A stretch of DNA of 64,000 nt. Source: Mansonella perstans. Lineage: Eukaryota > Nematoda > Chromadorea > Rhabditida > Onchocercidae. Position numbers and translations under genes: made by a program. The stretch's first letter is position 1. Each line of letters begins with the position of its first letter. A model generated the notes under the pieces. It did no database searches. It saw only the letters and a program-made list of their open reading frames with translations, and was not told where the DNA came from. The DNA is taken from the NCBI GenBank assembly GCA_037074765.1, contig JBAMDO010000088.1, positions 124,001 to 188,000 of the forward strand, read 5' to 3'. Of the stretch, positions 1-13,300 are shown in pieces.

Positions 1-1325
1 CATAGTTGAGCAAAAGCTATCCTCTTTTCTTTCCTCCTCGAACAGAATTATTTGATGCCCTGGCTCTTTCAATCTAGCGATAGAGCAATGTGAAAATTAT
101 CACTCAATAAGACAAATAAGTAAAGATGCTACTAGTTTGGTAGTTTGGTAGACGGTAGTGGTCCACTTCATTCTCTGTCACTTCCTCCTTGTCTTGTTCT
201 CCCATTATGAAGTTGTTCATTACTTTTGAATTCGAGGTCACTGACCGTCAGAAGGAGTGGGACCCTCGACCCGAAATAGCTAGTAGGCTATATAAATGAA
301 AATAATGATTTACTTCCATTATTTTTACAGAAGAAAGTCGTCAATTTTTTTCAATTATGATGGTGAGAACAATTATGAAAGAAAACCTTCAATGTCGCTA
401 ATAAGGATCAGGACAAAAAACTTTATCGACGATTAAAACATTTCTACTGACTCTTGGATTTAGAGACCAAACAATGAGTTTTGGAGATCCAAATCCGAAG
501 AGCTATTAGGTAGCACACATATCCGGAGTAGTTACTGGAGTTCAAATAACCGGAGCAGTAACTCCTTATATTAGCAGTTGTAAATGACTCCTCCTACTGT
601 CTTTTTCATTTTTACTTCGTTTTGTTTTTTCTTACTCGGCTGTCTTTATGTATACCTATTTAAAAATACTTAATAGACTACTAGATCTTAACAAGAGTCT
701 TAGACATTGAGTCCAAAGATCTGATAGATTGTTCATAGCGGGCGTTTAGTTGTAACAGAAAACCTCAAGAAAGAATGTTATAGAAGAATTATGGAAAAAC
801 AAAAATTTAAGAATTGGTAAATGATAAGAAATGTCAGTTACGTCAAGAATTTGCCGTAAATACGAGTCATTTATTTTGGCAGCAGTAGATCGAATTGGAA
901 AAATGCACATCGGAAACATTTCCGACAAAAATGAAGAATAAGGATTGGAAAAGCTGAAAAGACAAAGAAAAATGGAAATAAAAATATTTTAGTTAACAGA
1001 ATTCAAATTAGCACGAAACATGGAATATCACTGCATTTAAGAATATGTTCAAATTAGAATGGTAATGCAAAATAGATGACCGCGAATAGTTGTTTCAGTG
1101 AAGCAGGTGTATTATTTGTTCTACACCAAAAGATCAGGAAAGCAAGGTTATGCTCAAGAATCTGCAGTGCAGACTGCTGAATATTGAGATCTACGATCGT
1201 AAAAACGACCCCATGCTTAAATTGATAAATATTTCGGAAATTATGCCGTTGTTTGGAAGGATATTTCGAAGTTTAAAGTTTATTTGCAATAATGGAGTTC
1301 ACACATTCAGAGGCTGATTTTACAG
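1..1325. other. No recognisable gene; upstream of first identified myosin exon
   Basis: AT-rich sequence with no exon I can assign. The first recognisable myosin exon begins at 1326 after a TTTACAG acceptor and already encodes the TYVGS...NPN segment of the motor, so roughly the first 90-100 residues (SH3-like N-terminus) should lie upstream. I looked for them here on the plus strand and found none. A 60-codon open frame around 1130-1320 does not resemble myosin. Confidence 0.5.
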
Positions 1326-4300
1326 ACGTATGTTGGTTCCGTGCTAATAGTAGTGAATCCAAACATGCATTTGCCCATTTATTCAATGGAACAAATTCGG
1401 TTATACCGCAATCGCCGAATAGGTGAACTACCACCCCATATCTTCGCAATTGCTAACTCTGCCTATTGCAATATGAAATCAAATAAACGGAATCAGTGTA
1501 TTTGTATTAGGTTAGTTGAGGCTAAGCCTTATCTCTGTTTATATTTAGATTAAAGTTCTTAATCAGACCTTGAATCCATAATAAAGGTTAAATTCTAGTA
1601 AAAATTAAGGAGATTTCATTGCCAGCTTGATTATCTGCGTTATAAGTTCTTCAAGTCTGCGCTATTTTCCTGAATTTCTGACGATGCCAACCGAATGATA
1701 GTTATGCCTTGCGCTCAAGGCTTAAAATAAAATTTTGAAACCAAAATTTATTGTTATTTATTACCATTTATTTCAGTGGTCAATCAGGTTCAGGCAAAAC
1801 AGAATCCGCTAAGCTGGTTCTTCAATTTCTGGCAATCACATCTGGTCAACATTCCTGGATTGAACAGCAAGTTTTAGAAGCAAATCCAATCATGGAAGGT
1901 CTTTTTCACAGTTTTCAAAGATAAATTAGTCATTTCATCCATATCAGCTATTTATCATATGAACTATTCTTCAAAAGTTCAAAAGGCACTTTCTGTAAGA
2001 TTTCCCTTCGGCTGGTGATTTCATAAGAAATTATAGAAATGTTATTTCTTTCTTTTTTTCGTATCACGTTTGTACACATGAAGTTCTTTCTTCCTTGCAC
2101 GTTCCTGTTGCTAATGCGTGTGATAGTTGCTCTTTTATAATAATTTTTCAATGTTGCATTGTAATTGGTTTGCTGAATGCTTTGAAAAAAGTAAATTACA
2201 GCTTTTGGAAATGCGAAAACAACGCGGAACGACAATTCGTCACGCTTTGCACGTAATATCAACTTGTATTTCACCAGCAATGGCGTAATCGAAGGTGCTA
2301 AATTTGAGCATTATTTGCTGGAGAAATCCCGAGTCGTCTCACAAGCGTCAGATGAACGGAATTATCATATATTTTATTGTCTCCTCGCCGGTTTAACTGT
2401 ATCGGAGAAGCAGAAATTGTTTCTAAATAACGCTAGTGACTTCTCTTATTTGAATCAAGTTGGTTTAGATTTATTACTTATCATATTTCATATATAACCC
2501 GATCAATGCCGTGGCTTACAATGTCGTTGATTTCTCATATAAGTGATTGTTGATTGTTGAAGAGTGGTAAAGCACTGGAAGTAGAAGATCGAAATGACGC
2601 AGCCAATCTGGCTGAAATTCGTTCTTCCATGAAGGTGCTTATGTTCAAAGATTCTGAAATTTGGTCCATTTTCAAAATCCTCGCTGCAATACTACATGTT
2701 GGAAACATTAAATATATCGGTAAGTGAAATCATTATTGCAAAGTACGCATTGACAATTATGAAATGGCCACTTTGATGAAAACCATCAGATTGTGATTGT
2801 TGGGCGCCAGAGATTCATTGCTTAAATTTCAGACTCAATAAATTGCACTTGTCAGGAAAAACATAGTCTAACTAAGTTAATTTCATTTTCAGCTACATCA
2901 GTAGATAAAATGGAAGCGGCGGAAATCAGAGATACGGTTGCAATAGAAAGAGTTGCTAATCTTCTTTCAGTATGTTTTTTATAAAGTGAACGGCACAAAG
3001 AATAATTCACTTTCTCTTAATTAAAAATGAAATGGAAGATGTTACTTAGGAAGTACCGAATTTAAAGATTTATTCTCAAAAGTGAATAATATGAAATCAT
3101 TCGGAAGATAAATTCTCAAAGAATCTACCTGGCAACGGTAAGATTAAACTGCAGCACATCAAATAGATCAGCAGTTCACTTCGATGTTCTGTGTGCTGTA
3201 GAAAGGTACACGCGATTCGCGTAGATAATGACAAACGTTAACAAATAACCTCAAAACGCTGATGAATTTTAAAGATTGACAAGCAGTCATTGATAAACGC
3301 GCTGACAAGTCGAAGCTTACTAATTGGAACGGAACGGGTTGTCTCATATCTGAATGCAAAGCAAGCTCTCGATGTACGTGACATTTTCGTCAAAGCAATC
3401 TATCATCGGCTTTTCCTTCGCATTCTGGAAAAGATCAATGAGGCTATGAATGGGTAATTAAATTCTCAGTTCGCTGGAATTTAACTACCGCATTTAATTA
3501 TCGATGAGCTCGGCAATTTCTTAATAAGCTCAATTTTTATCATCTAACAGCTGAAAATATCTAAATTATCGGATAAAAGAGATAATGAAAAATGAGCTAA
3601 TGAATGTGTAAACTTTTTTTCAGAGTCGGGAAAGAGGAATCACGGAATAGTACCATCTCGATCCTTGACATCTTCGGTTTCGAGAATTTTGCTCGCAACA
3701 GTTTCGAGCAATTTTGCATAAATTACATGGATGAAACCCTGCACCAGCTATTCATCAATTTTATATTCAAAATGGAACAAAGGTTGGTATATGTTATCAG
3801 TCATTATTGAATTGACAAATGAAATAAACGAATCGGAAAAGATAGTTGTAAAAGGTGGCTTGAATTGAGTCAGTGAGAACTTCATGTTCGTGGGATGGCC
3901 CATCAGGTGGTGACAGCATGCTTGCGTATATGATTTTTAATGTCACATGTGCACGATGCTAATATTATACTTGGAGGAAAACACCCAAAATAGTCAGGAT
4001 TTCTGTTTCATACACATGTCAAATACTACCTTATCTAATCATTTAAGCAATTTTTTTGTTTATCTAAACAGATTAGACCTCAAGCAACTTTAACTGCAGT
4101 CATTTATACCTGATTACGTTGAAATTGCTCGCACATTAAAGTATTAATCAGAAAGAAGAAGTTTGAAAACTGATTTTTGGAACTTTGTCGATTTTAAAGA
4201 ATGAAAGAGTCGATATTCAACAAAAGCACTGCTCTTCTATAATTGGTGGAGATATTTAATGATACATGAGGGATAACTTTTTAAAGTAAAGTGAACATTA

Positions 4301-7300
4301 GGATATTTCGAAATTTGTAAACTGGTAGAGAGTGAATTTTCAGTACCTATGACTTGGAGCAGATAAATTGGAGACCGATCGAAGTTATGGATAATAAGGA
4401 AGTTTTGGATTTGATTGCATTGGGGTCAATGAGTATCATGTCAATTATGGATGAAGAAAGTGTTCTTCCAAAGGTTTGCATCTAATTAGTTCATAAGAAG
4501 ACAACAGTTGAAATAAATAAAAGGAATTCCTTTCTAAGTTGGTTGCAGGGAACTGATCAAGGTATGCTCAAAAAGTTACACATACATCATGGATGCAAAG
4601 ATGGACTATATTTTAAGCCTCAGTCTGATTTAGACAAATCGTTTGGCATAGCTCATTATGCTGGCACTGTTTTCTATCATTCCAAAGGTCTTTCTTCACT
4701 TTATTCCGTTTTTCATTTATTAATAATGATAGATATGGAGGTTGAAATATTCAAACATAAAGAAAATGATTAAATGTCGTGTTGAGCAACTCGCTTTTAT
4801 CATAGCAATGTTCAGCATTTGTTACTGTAGCCACAGTACTCGAGACGCTATAAACATCTACTCGCTATTAAACGTGTCAACTGTTTCTATTGCAGTTGTA
4901 TATTTTATGTCAACTATTTCTGTATATTACTGATAGCAATTTCGCAATTATTTCTCTGGTTTCATCGCAAATTAGTTCGAAGTTTTGTCTTTCAATCAAT
5001 ATAATTTTGAAGAAATTTTCCTCCATGCCCATTTCCAGGCTTTATTGATAAAAATCGCGACAAGTTTTCTTCTGATTTACTCGAGCTTCTGCATGGCAGT
5101 GAATTTCGACTTCTTAGACTGTTATTTGATGATGTCTATAATTACGACGATATGTCGATGATGCGAAACAAACATCCTACAGTCGCCAGCTATTTCAAGA
5201 AATCACTGGAAAATTTAGTTTCAAGTTTGGAGCAGAAGGAACCCTTCTTTATCAATTGCATCATACCTAATGCAATCAAACGACCACTGGTAAATTCGCA
5301 ATTAATTTTACTAATCACAGTTACAAGAAACTAGGGAAGCTGATTCATTCATTAACTCACTGACTGAAAACTTTCAACTTATCTAAAGAACTAAAAATGA
5401 AATGACTTTTTGAAAAATTGCCTTTTCCTCTTTCTGACTTCTTTGAAAATTTTTTGAGTATCGACTAATACAGTGGTTCGGACTTTATCTATTTAATGGC
5501 GCAATAACGGCGCATTCCCAAAATAGTCACAAATGTATTTTATATTTTCCGGATTTCCTCATGTTTTTCAAGGATAAGACCTAATCTCAAAGCATTTCCT
5601 TAATCCTCAGAAAAATTACAGAAGACAAATGTCTAACCTTTGCTTTTGCAATTGTATTGGATTGATGCTGCTTCACTTTAAAAGGCTAGAACAATGAGTT
5701 TATGATGCGCAAAATTTTGAGATTTTCAAAAATGTCATCGTTTCTTCATTTATGATTGCACAGCAACAAAATGATATGGACGGTCTCAAGAGACTTACAA
5801 TTTCTGTCCACAAAAATTTGGAAGATACTAAACCGGGATTTCTGAGCGTGCAACAAGCGCAGTATACCAGTACTACCAGACCCTTAGTCTGCTACTTTGG
5901 GGGCATTAGCCTGCTACTTTCGCTCTCATCCAAGTGTGCATACATCTGATACTCGTCTACTCACAATCTCAATTTCAACTCTGTAGTATCTTCATTTAAT
6001 TGAAAACTACTAGTCAGCTCCTATCTAATTCAGTAACAACATTGAAAGGGACGTAAGAATTGTCAAACATCCAGAAAATTCTATTGTAAACACGTAGTAC
6101 ACATATCAAATAATTGACTGTAATATTTTAGGCCACCAGAGCTTGATTATAAATTTTTCAAAAAGTAAAACATAAGAATTCTATTTTTTAAGAGTAAAGT
6201 TACAGCAATCATTAGACTACTAACACGAAAAATACGATCTCTAGTTTTCAAAAAACTTGAATACGGTCAATTAATTTCTCAGTTGCTGAAGTTTCCAAGA
6301 ACTGATCAGCAAATGCTGTTTTCCTAGATATTTACGAAAACAAAGAAGAAATAACGAAGATTCTATGCACATTTGCCTTTACCAAATTACAGTTTATTAA
6401 TAATATTTTTCAAATCATTAGAAATAGTGTTGGTAACTCTAGCTGATTCAGACTGTCATGTCTTACCACTAATTTCAACAGGCAAGATTTCAGTTGCTGT
6501 ATTAGTCAAGAATACTTTTCGAGCTCTGTTAAATCATCAAGAATAATCTTAAAAACACTCAATTTCTCTCTATTTCTTAGGTGATATAGGATCGTGAAAA
6601 GATGAATGTCTCAGGATAGATGTTTAAAATGCAGTGAGATATTTCACTATTTCTCGTAAAGGGTAGAACAGTATATTTTAAAAAACTTAACAAGAAACAA
6701 CCTTTTCCCTACATCAAAGACATGTAATTAAAGTTCATGGAGCGTGAAATTGTTTGCGAACAAATGCGTTATATGAGTTTGCTGAAAGTGATAAGGATTC
6801 GAAAATCAGGCTATCCTATTCGATATCAGTATGAGAGCTTCGTGGAACGTTACCGTTTGCTAGTCGATGGTATTGGTAAGGTTTTATTCCGCTAGCTTTC
6901 AGCCATTCTAGTTCTGAAAATTTGAATTTCACAGTTTCGTTTAAAGACCACACAAATCATATGCCTTGAAACTGTTTGAAGTCATGGTTGTTCAAGTCCA
7001 GACTTCGGAAAAATTTTAAAACCAAAATTATCGTTTGAAAATAGTGCAGAATTAATCTTATAATACTGAATCGTTATTGTAATGAAAACAGTTTTAGGCC
7101 CACCGCGTGCGATAGATTGTCATGTAGCATCACGACGAATTTGTGACATTGTTTTGGGACCGCAAGCTGATATCAGATTTGGAAAAACAATGGTATTCTT
7201 GAAGGAAGACCAAAATTTACTACTCCAACAGGTAGTAAATTTTGTAAAGCGAGGAGTTTATTACAAGAGAGTAAAAAGGAGGGCGAACAATGCTTAAAGT

Positions 7301-10300
7301 GCTTAAAGTGGAAAGAGGTTTTATAGCCTTTCCAGCATTTAGTTGAAATTTCCGGTCATTTTGATACGTTGGAAAACTGATTCAGGATGATTCAGGCTAG
7401 AAAATTCATTCACCTAATTTTTTTCAAAGATATAAATATAACTTATGCGCAATTTAGGAACAAGAGCGGATGTTAACATTGCGCGTAACAACGATTCAGA
7501 AAACCGTTCGTGGATGGATTCATCGAATGCAATTCAAACAAATGAAGGCTGCCGCTACAATCATTGAAAAATATTGGCGTGGTTATATGCAGCGTCAGCG
7601 ATACTGTCAGGTAATACTGCTGGGGTTTAGAATTTATCATTTGCATCAACTTTTAAGGAATTTAAAATTATAGCTTTTTTGTCTCAATTAATAAAATTAT
7701 TTATTAAATAATTACAGTACAAAAATTGCCAATTGTATCGTGTTATGAAGTAAATCATTTATATCATAATCGAGTATGCAAAGTTTTCGAGTATACAAAG
7801 TTAACTGGCTAAGTGCGAACAAATTTTCAACCAGGAAATTGAAATCTGAAGTTTTGCTATATGGCCCAAGCTTTGAGTGAACGATAAAAAAGAAAATCGC
7901 ACCTTTCTACAAAAGTTAGATAGGAAGAGATAAGGATGATAAAATAGGTTAAAAGATTTATCGTCGAGACTGCCTTTGCTGGCGAAGAGATACGAAGCTA
8001 AACCTGAAGGTTGCAAAATTAGTTTTTAAAGTGAAAATGGTAGAATGGCACCGTGATTAAGGGATATGCGTAGGCCTAAATAGTGTTTCATAAGCAAATT
8101 AGATATAAATATGAATCAATATTAATCAAAAAGCTCTGCCAATTGTTGCAATCGAAATATGCTGCATTCTCGATTTATGGCCGTAATACAACAAAGAATT
8201 CAAAGGGTTCTGGCGGTTTACTTGATTGCTGCCATTATCGGCAACAGATTACTTAACTTGTGAGACAAGATTTGGCAAAAGCATTTATAAAGCTGATTAT
8301 TAATTAACTTAAATGGGTTCATTTCTGGAAGCCATGTTTGTTCCATCAATAAGCTTGGAACATCCTCTCTTTATTCTTAGCTTAAAGCGTCTTCAATTTT
8401 AAAGTCAAAAGTGCTGGAAAAAATAAAAAATACCAGTATTAGCATGTCACGTCATAAAAAGCAAATTCAATAATCAGAAGTTGATCACTTAGATGTGTTA
8501 TGATAGCATAATTTGCGCAGTGTGGAACAGTTTTTGTAGAACATCCGTCGGACAAAGTTAAATTAAGAACAGAAATAAATTATTCGAAATTTCAGATAAG
8601 GAACGGATTTGCAAGACTTCAAGCGATCTTCCGCTCACGGCAAATTATCTTTCACTATAAGCTGCTTCGAGCTATCATAACACAATTCCAGGTTTCTTCT
8701 ACTTAACAGTTACCAAAACAATAAAGTTGAAAAATTAACTTAAAACTTTCTGCTTCTTCCGTTTGTTTTTTTCAATGCTTTTGTATTATGTGCCATTCCA
8801 GTTTTTCTTTTATTTTTTTTTTTTTTTTTTTTAACGAAATTATCAAATGAAACAAAGGATAGAAGTACTTCATGAACATTCTTATCCAGTAAATTATGAC
8901 TAGTATCTGCAAAAAAAAAAAGCAAAGTTCAATAAATTATTTTCTGGCTTGTTGCCGTGGCGCGATGGTGCGAAATACGCTTCGTCGCAAAATCGAGGGC
9001 GGTCAACGATTTCCTGCAATGATGGTATCAGAGGGCGATATCCTGAGTCGTAGGACCAGTCTTACCTCAATCTCTACCAACACGGATGGTTGCGATATTG
9101 CTTTGGTTATCTTTTATCTGAAATGCTTATTAAATTTTCGAAGGCTAATGAAATTTTCTGATATATTTTTCATCATTTTCAGATAGGACGTTTATTCGGC
9201 CACTCACCATCTAATAGCATCTCTCATTGTGATACTATTCAAATTGAAAAGCGGCAGCGAAAAAATGAGTAACATTTTATTACATTTCAATTCAGAAAAT
9301 CTAACATTTTAAGCTGAGCTTAAAACCTGGAGCTGGACAAATCAAGTCTAAAGCTCTACAATGCAATCGGAAAATTTCTTATCTTGGTGAAGTCCACATC
9401 CAAAATCTTTTTATCTTTATTATCCGAGTAATTCCAGAGAATATTCCTGCTCTCAGCGCACAACCCGCAATGATAGAACAGTAAGAACAGAAATCAATGA
9501 CAACCTGACTGCCTTTCAATTTGAAAAATTTGCAGCAGCCTATTTTCAAATACAAAACAGTGCTCATTACACGCGAAAGTCACTTCGTACTCCACTGCTG
9601 CCACATAATTCTGATTTGGATCGTGCTGTAAGTCAGCAATATTCCGGTTAACTGCTCTGCTTTATCAAGAAATGTTGGTTGATTGATTGATTGAGTTTAT
9701 TTAGAGCAAATGGACTCTGCCAAAAAGTGCCGTTGCTCAGCTTCATATTTTGTTACTAGTCTCGAATTTACAGGCAGCTTTAGCAATTTGGTCGGTAATG
9801 CAACGTTTTATGGGGGACGCATCAGAACCAAGAACTACGCCGCCTTTACAGAATTTTGAAAATGTACGCTCGTTTAACTCATTCATTAGGAAAATTTACT
9901 CTCTTCATGTTTCGTTTAGATTCATCTGTTTGTTCTGCTAGTAGCCATTAGCTCAGCGCAAATAGTGTCATTCATTACGCGTAATTCATCCTGTGAGGGA
10001 CATGATCATTTCAAGTGGCCAGTGTCTGTGATTATCTCGCAGTGACCACTTTCCTCTCTTCAAAACATCGATAAGACTAATTTCTGAATTTGTTTAGCCG
10101 AGAATTTACATGTTGTAATTGAAGGTGAAACATGCATCTGTAATGAGCAAGTTGCACGTGGTAAATGATCGGAACGTGCTTAAAAGAAGAAACCAACGTG
10201 AAAGAGACTATGAACAGGTGAGTTACACTCGAGTTTATTCGAGCCCAACCCTTCTTTTTTTTTGGTGCTACAGCGGAAAGAGTGTGGTTAAACGTTGGAT

Positions 10301-13300
10301 AGAAACAGACAATCATCAGCAGGAACATTACGATCATTCCTTCTTTCCAGTCGTGTAGCCTGAAAAAACAGTATTCTGCAAGCAAGGAGCTGGCTTTCCA
10401 GGAACAGAGCGATAATGCACAATATACCCATATGGCACCCGACGAACGAGAAAATGTCATTGAGTACGACAGCTATCAGCAATATTACAGTACATTCTCG
10501 TATGAGAATATTTCGTCTAACCAAGACAAATTGCAGTTCATCGTTGGGCATGGCATTCTACGGCCAGATATAAGGTGGAAATTCGAATCTCGAAAGTTAA
10601 AAGGATTGAAACTGATAAAATTGCTGAGAACTTGCTTCAATAACGAAAAAAAGTGCTTTTTTGTAGGAATTTTGGTAAATTCCTTCAGGCTTCCAAATTT
10701 CTGAAAAATTAACAGGAGAATGCAAAAAGGTAGTTAATAATATTCATTAATTGATTAAACAGTGCGGTATATCGCTGATTCTGCCCTTCGTCCCAAATAA
10801 ACTTTTCCAAACAATAATAAACAAAACAGAAACTGGAAGAAAGAATTTTTAAGATGCAACATGATCTTGCAGGGACGAAATATACTGTCAAATATGTAAG
10901 CAGTTGTCGAGAAATCCTTCGGGAAGTTCATGTGCCCGTGGTTGGATACTGCTATCGCTGTGTTTAGGTTGCTTTGCTCCAACAGACCGTTTCCTGCCAT
11001 ATTTGCAATGTTTTATACGGCAAACCTGTCCCACTGAGCGTTTTACGGAATATATAGAGAGCAAATTGAAGCGAACATTAGCAAACGGGACACGTAATTA
11101 TCCTCCAAACTTCGTAGAGATAGAGGTTGTTTTTTCGATAGCGTACTCTGGTCCTGGTATCAAACTGAATTTATTTAGTACAGTATTTGTGAAACAATAC
11201 CACTTTCTGTAGCTGCCATAAGCTAGGTCCGTGTGCTCCATCGTTAATGGCTACTAACTGCAAACTTATAAGAATGGAATTTCAGATTTGTGGAAAATGG
11301 AAAAAAACAAAGATTGTTATTTTGATGGATACTATGAAATGAAATCTTATTATTACAGTCAAATTTTAGAACAAATTTTCAATTTTAGATTTCAAAAACA
11401 TAGAGAACTTAGGTTCAAATTACAAATTCTTGTATTTTCAATCTTAAATATGTTTCGATTTCAGAATACTGTCTTATCCTTTGCTGAGGTTTGTAAACTT
11501 ACAAAGAAGAGTTAGGCCGTATTTTTGATGAAAAAAATATAAGCTGTCGCTAATCTTCCGAACTAAAAGCTTTTCATTTGCATGTTAGTTCGTTTATTGA
11601 TTGCTCTCAGGCATCAAAGTTGAAGAAGCCAATATCAGTCCACATTACATTGATGGATGGTACTATGATTACGGTATGTGCGGATTCGGCGACAATATCT
11701 CGAGAGATCTGCGATGAAGTTGCAGATAGCATCACACTCAAAGACTCGTTTGGATTTTCTCTTTATATCGCATATTATGACAAGGTAGATTTTGGTTTAC
11801 ATCTTTCTGCCTTTTATGACTAACATTTATGATTTAGTTTCTGATCTTCGCACAATTTCTATTCTCTATTACTGTCGTATAAGATAATTAATATTTCGCT
11901 CAGAAAACGAACCACATAATAACTTTTTTAATAGAAAAGGTTACTTTGTGTTTCACTTTTTTTATTGTAGCTAATATTGTTACTTATTTCAAATTACTTG
12001 TTTCTGATGAATAACTGCAATTTTGTAAATTTGTTTTTTAATTTCTTGTTCACATTCTACTTTCTGGTAAGCAAGGTAAGGAGAGTGATCACAGCTTACC
12101 ATTACCAATAATGTTTTAAAAAAATTTCGAATTCTATTGGAAGTATATGAAAGACAAAATGAATCACAGGTAGTTTCACTCGGTTCCGAAACAGACCATA
12201 TCATGGATGCAATAAGCGAGTGTGAACAATATGCAGCGGAAAGAACCAAGGATTCTCTAAATCCGTCGTGGCGCTTCTTTTATAGGAAAGAAATTTTCAG
12301 TCCATGGCATAATCCAAGGTAGCATTCAATGTAATTATATTGGTAATGTTTCAATTATCTACAGTGATGCACTACTGTAATAAGTAGACCTGTTTTGCAG
12401 ATAGAATCTTAGAATCTTTCCAGACATTTCATATTCATCACAATAATTTATACTCCTTTTCGTCCAATCATTTTCAATTTTCAATATATTGTCGGATTGT
12501 GGGAACAAAATAGAGGAATGATTCTCATATTTCTGAGCGAATTTTTTTGAATTCTACATCGAAATTACTGAGTGTATTGAAAAAAAACGTATATTTTTTT
12601 TAGCATTGATTCTATAGGCACCAATCTCATTTATCATCAGATCATCCGAGGTGTCAAATGCGGCGAGTATCGTACTAATAAAGTTAGCTTTCTATGTTTA
12701 TCGTCGCTTTCATTTATTTCCAGTATTTATTCAGTTCCCGTGTCCAAAATCTTAGCTGAATAAGGGGATATTCAGAAATAGTTGCTAATTCTGGTGACGT
12801 TGTAAAATACTTTGCCAGAAAAGTTTCTCAATGATTAATGCCTGTTTCACAAACAAGGAAGAAGAATTGGCAGTGCTTGCTGCTCAGCAGTATTACATTT
12901 ATTATGAGGATACTCCAATGAATATAGATAAGTTGGAAAACAGCCTAGTGATGTATCTTCCGGAGGAAAACATTCAGGACACCGACGAAAACAGCCAGGA
13001 GCGATGGCTTCACCTCATACTTCATGCCTTCAGGAAGGTCTCCTCTTATTCAATTGGCATGATCGTTTAATAATTATATATTACTTAGTCTGACTAATTT
13101 GATCATATCTTATTTCATCGTTGGCTGAATGATTTACATCCAAAGAAAAGTAATATTGGCTTTATGACTAATATTATGATAGCGAAAATAATATGTTTTC
13201 CAATAAAGAAAATTTTTCTGTAGAAATTTCAACGAAACCATCCAGCGACAGAGGAAGTGAAAGCAGATGTGGTCACATTCGCTAAAAAAAAATGGCCACT

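Noticed and set aside
5752..5949. Plus-strand frame inside the myosin motor intron
   Set aside because: The motor is continuous from 5289 to 6734 in phase without it, and the frame does not resemble myosin.
10077..10551. Two long overlapping minus-strand frames
   Set aside because: Antisense to myosin VII tail exons (between first MyTH4 parts), which fit the family on the plus strand.
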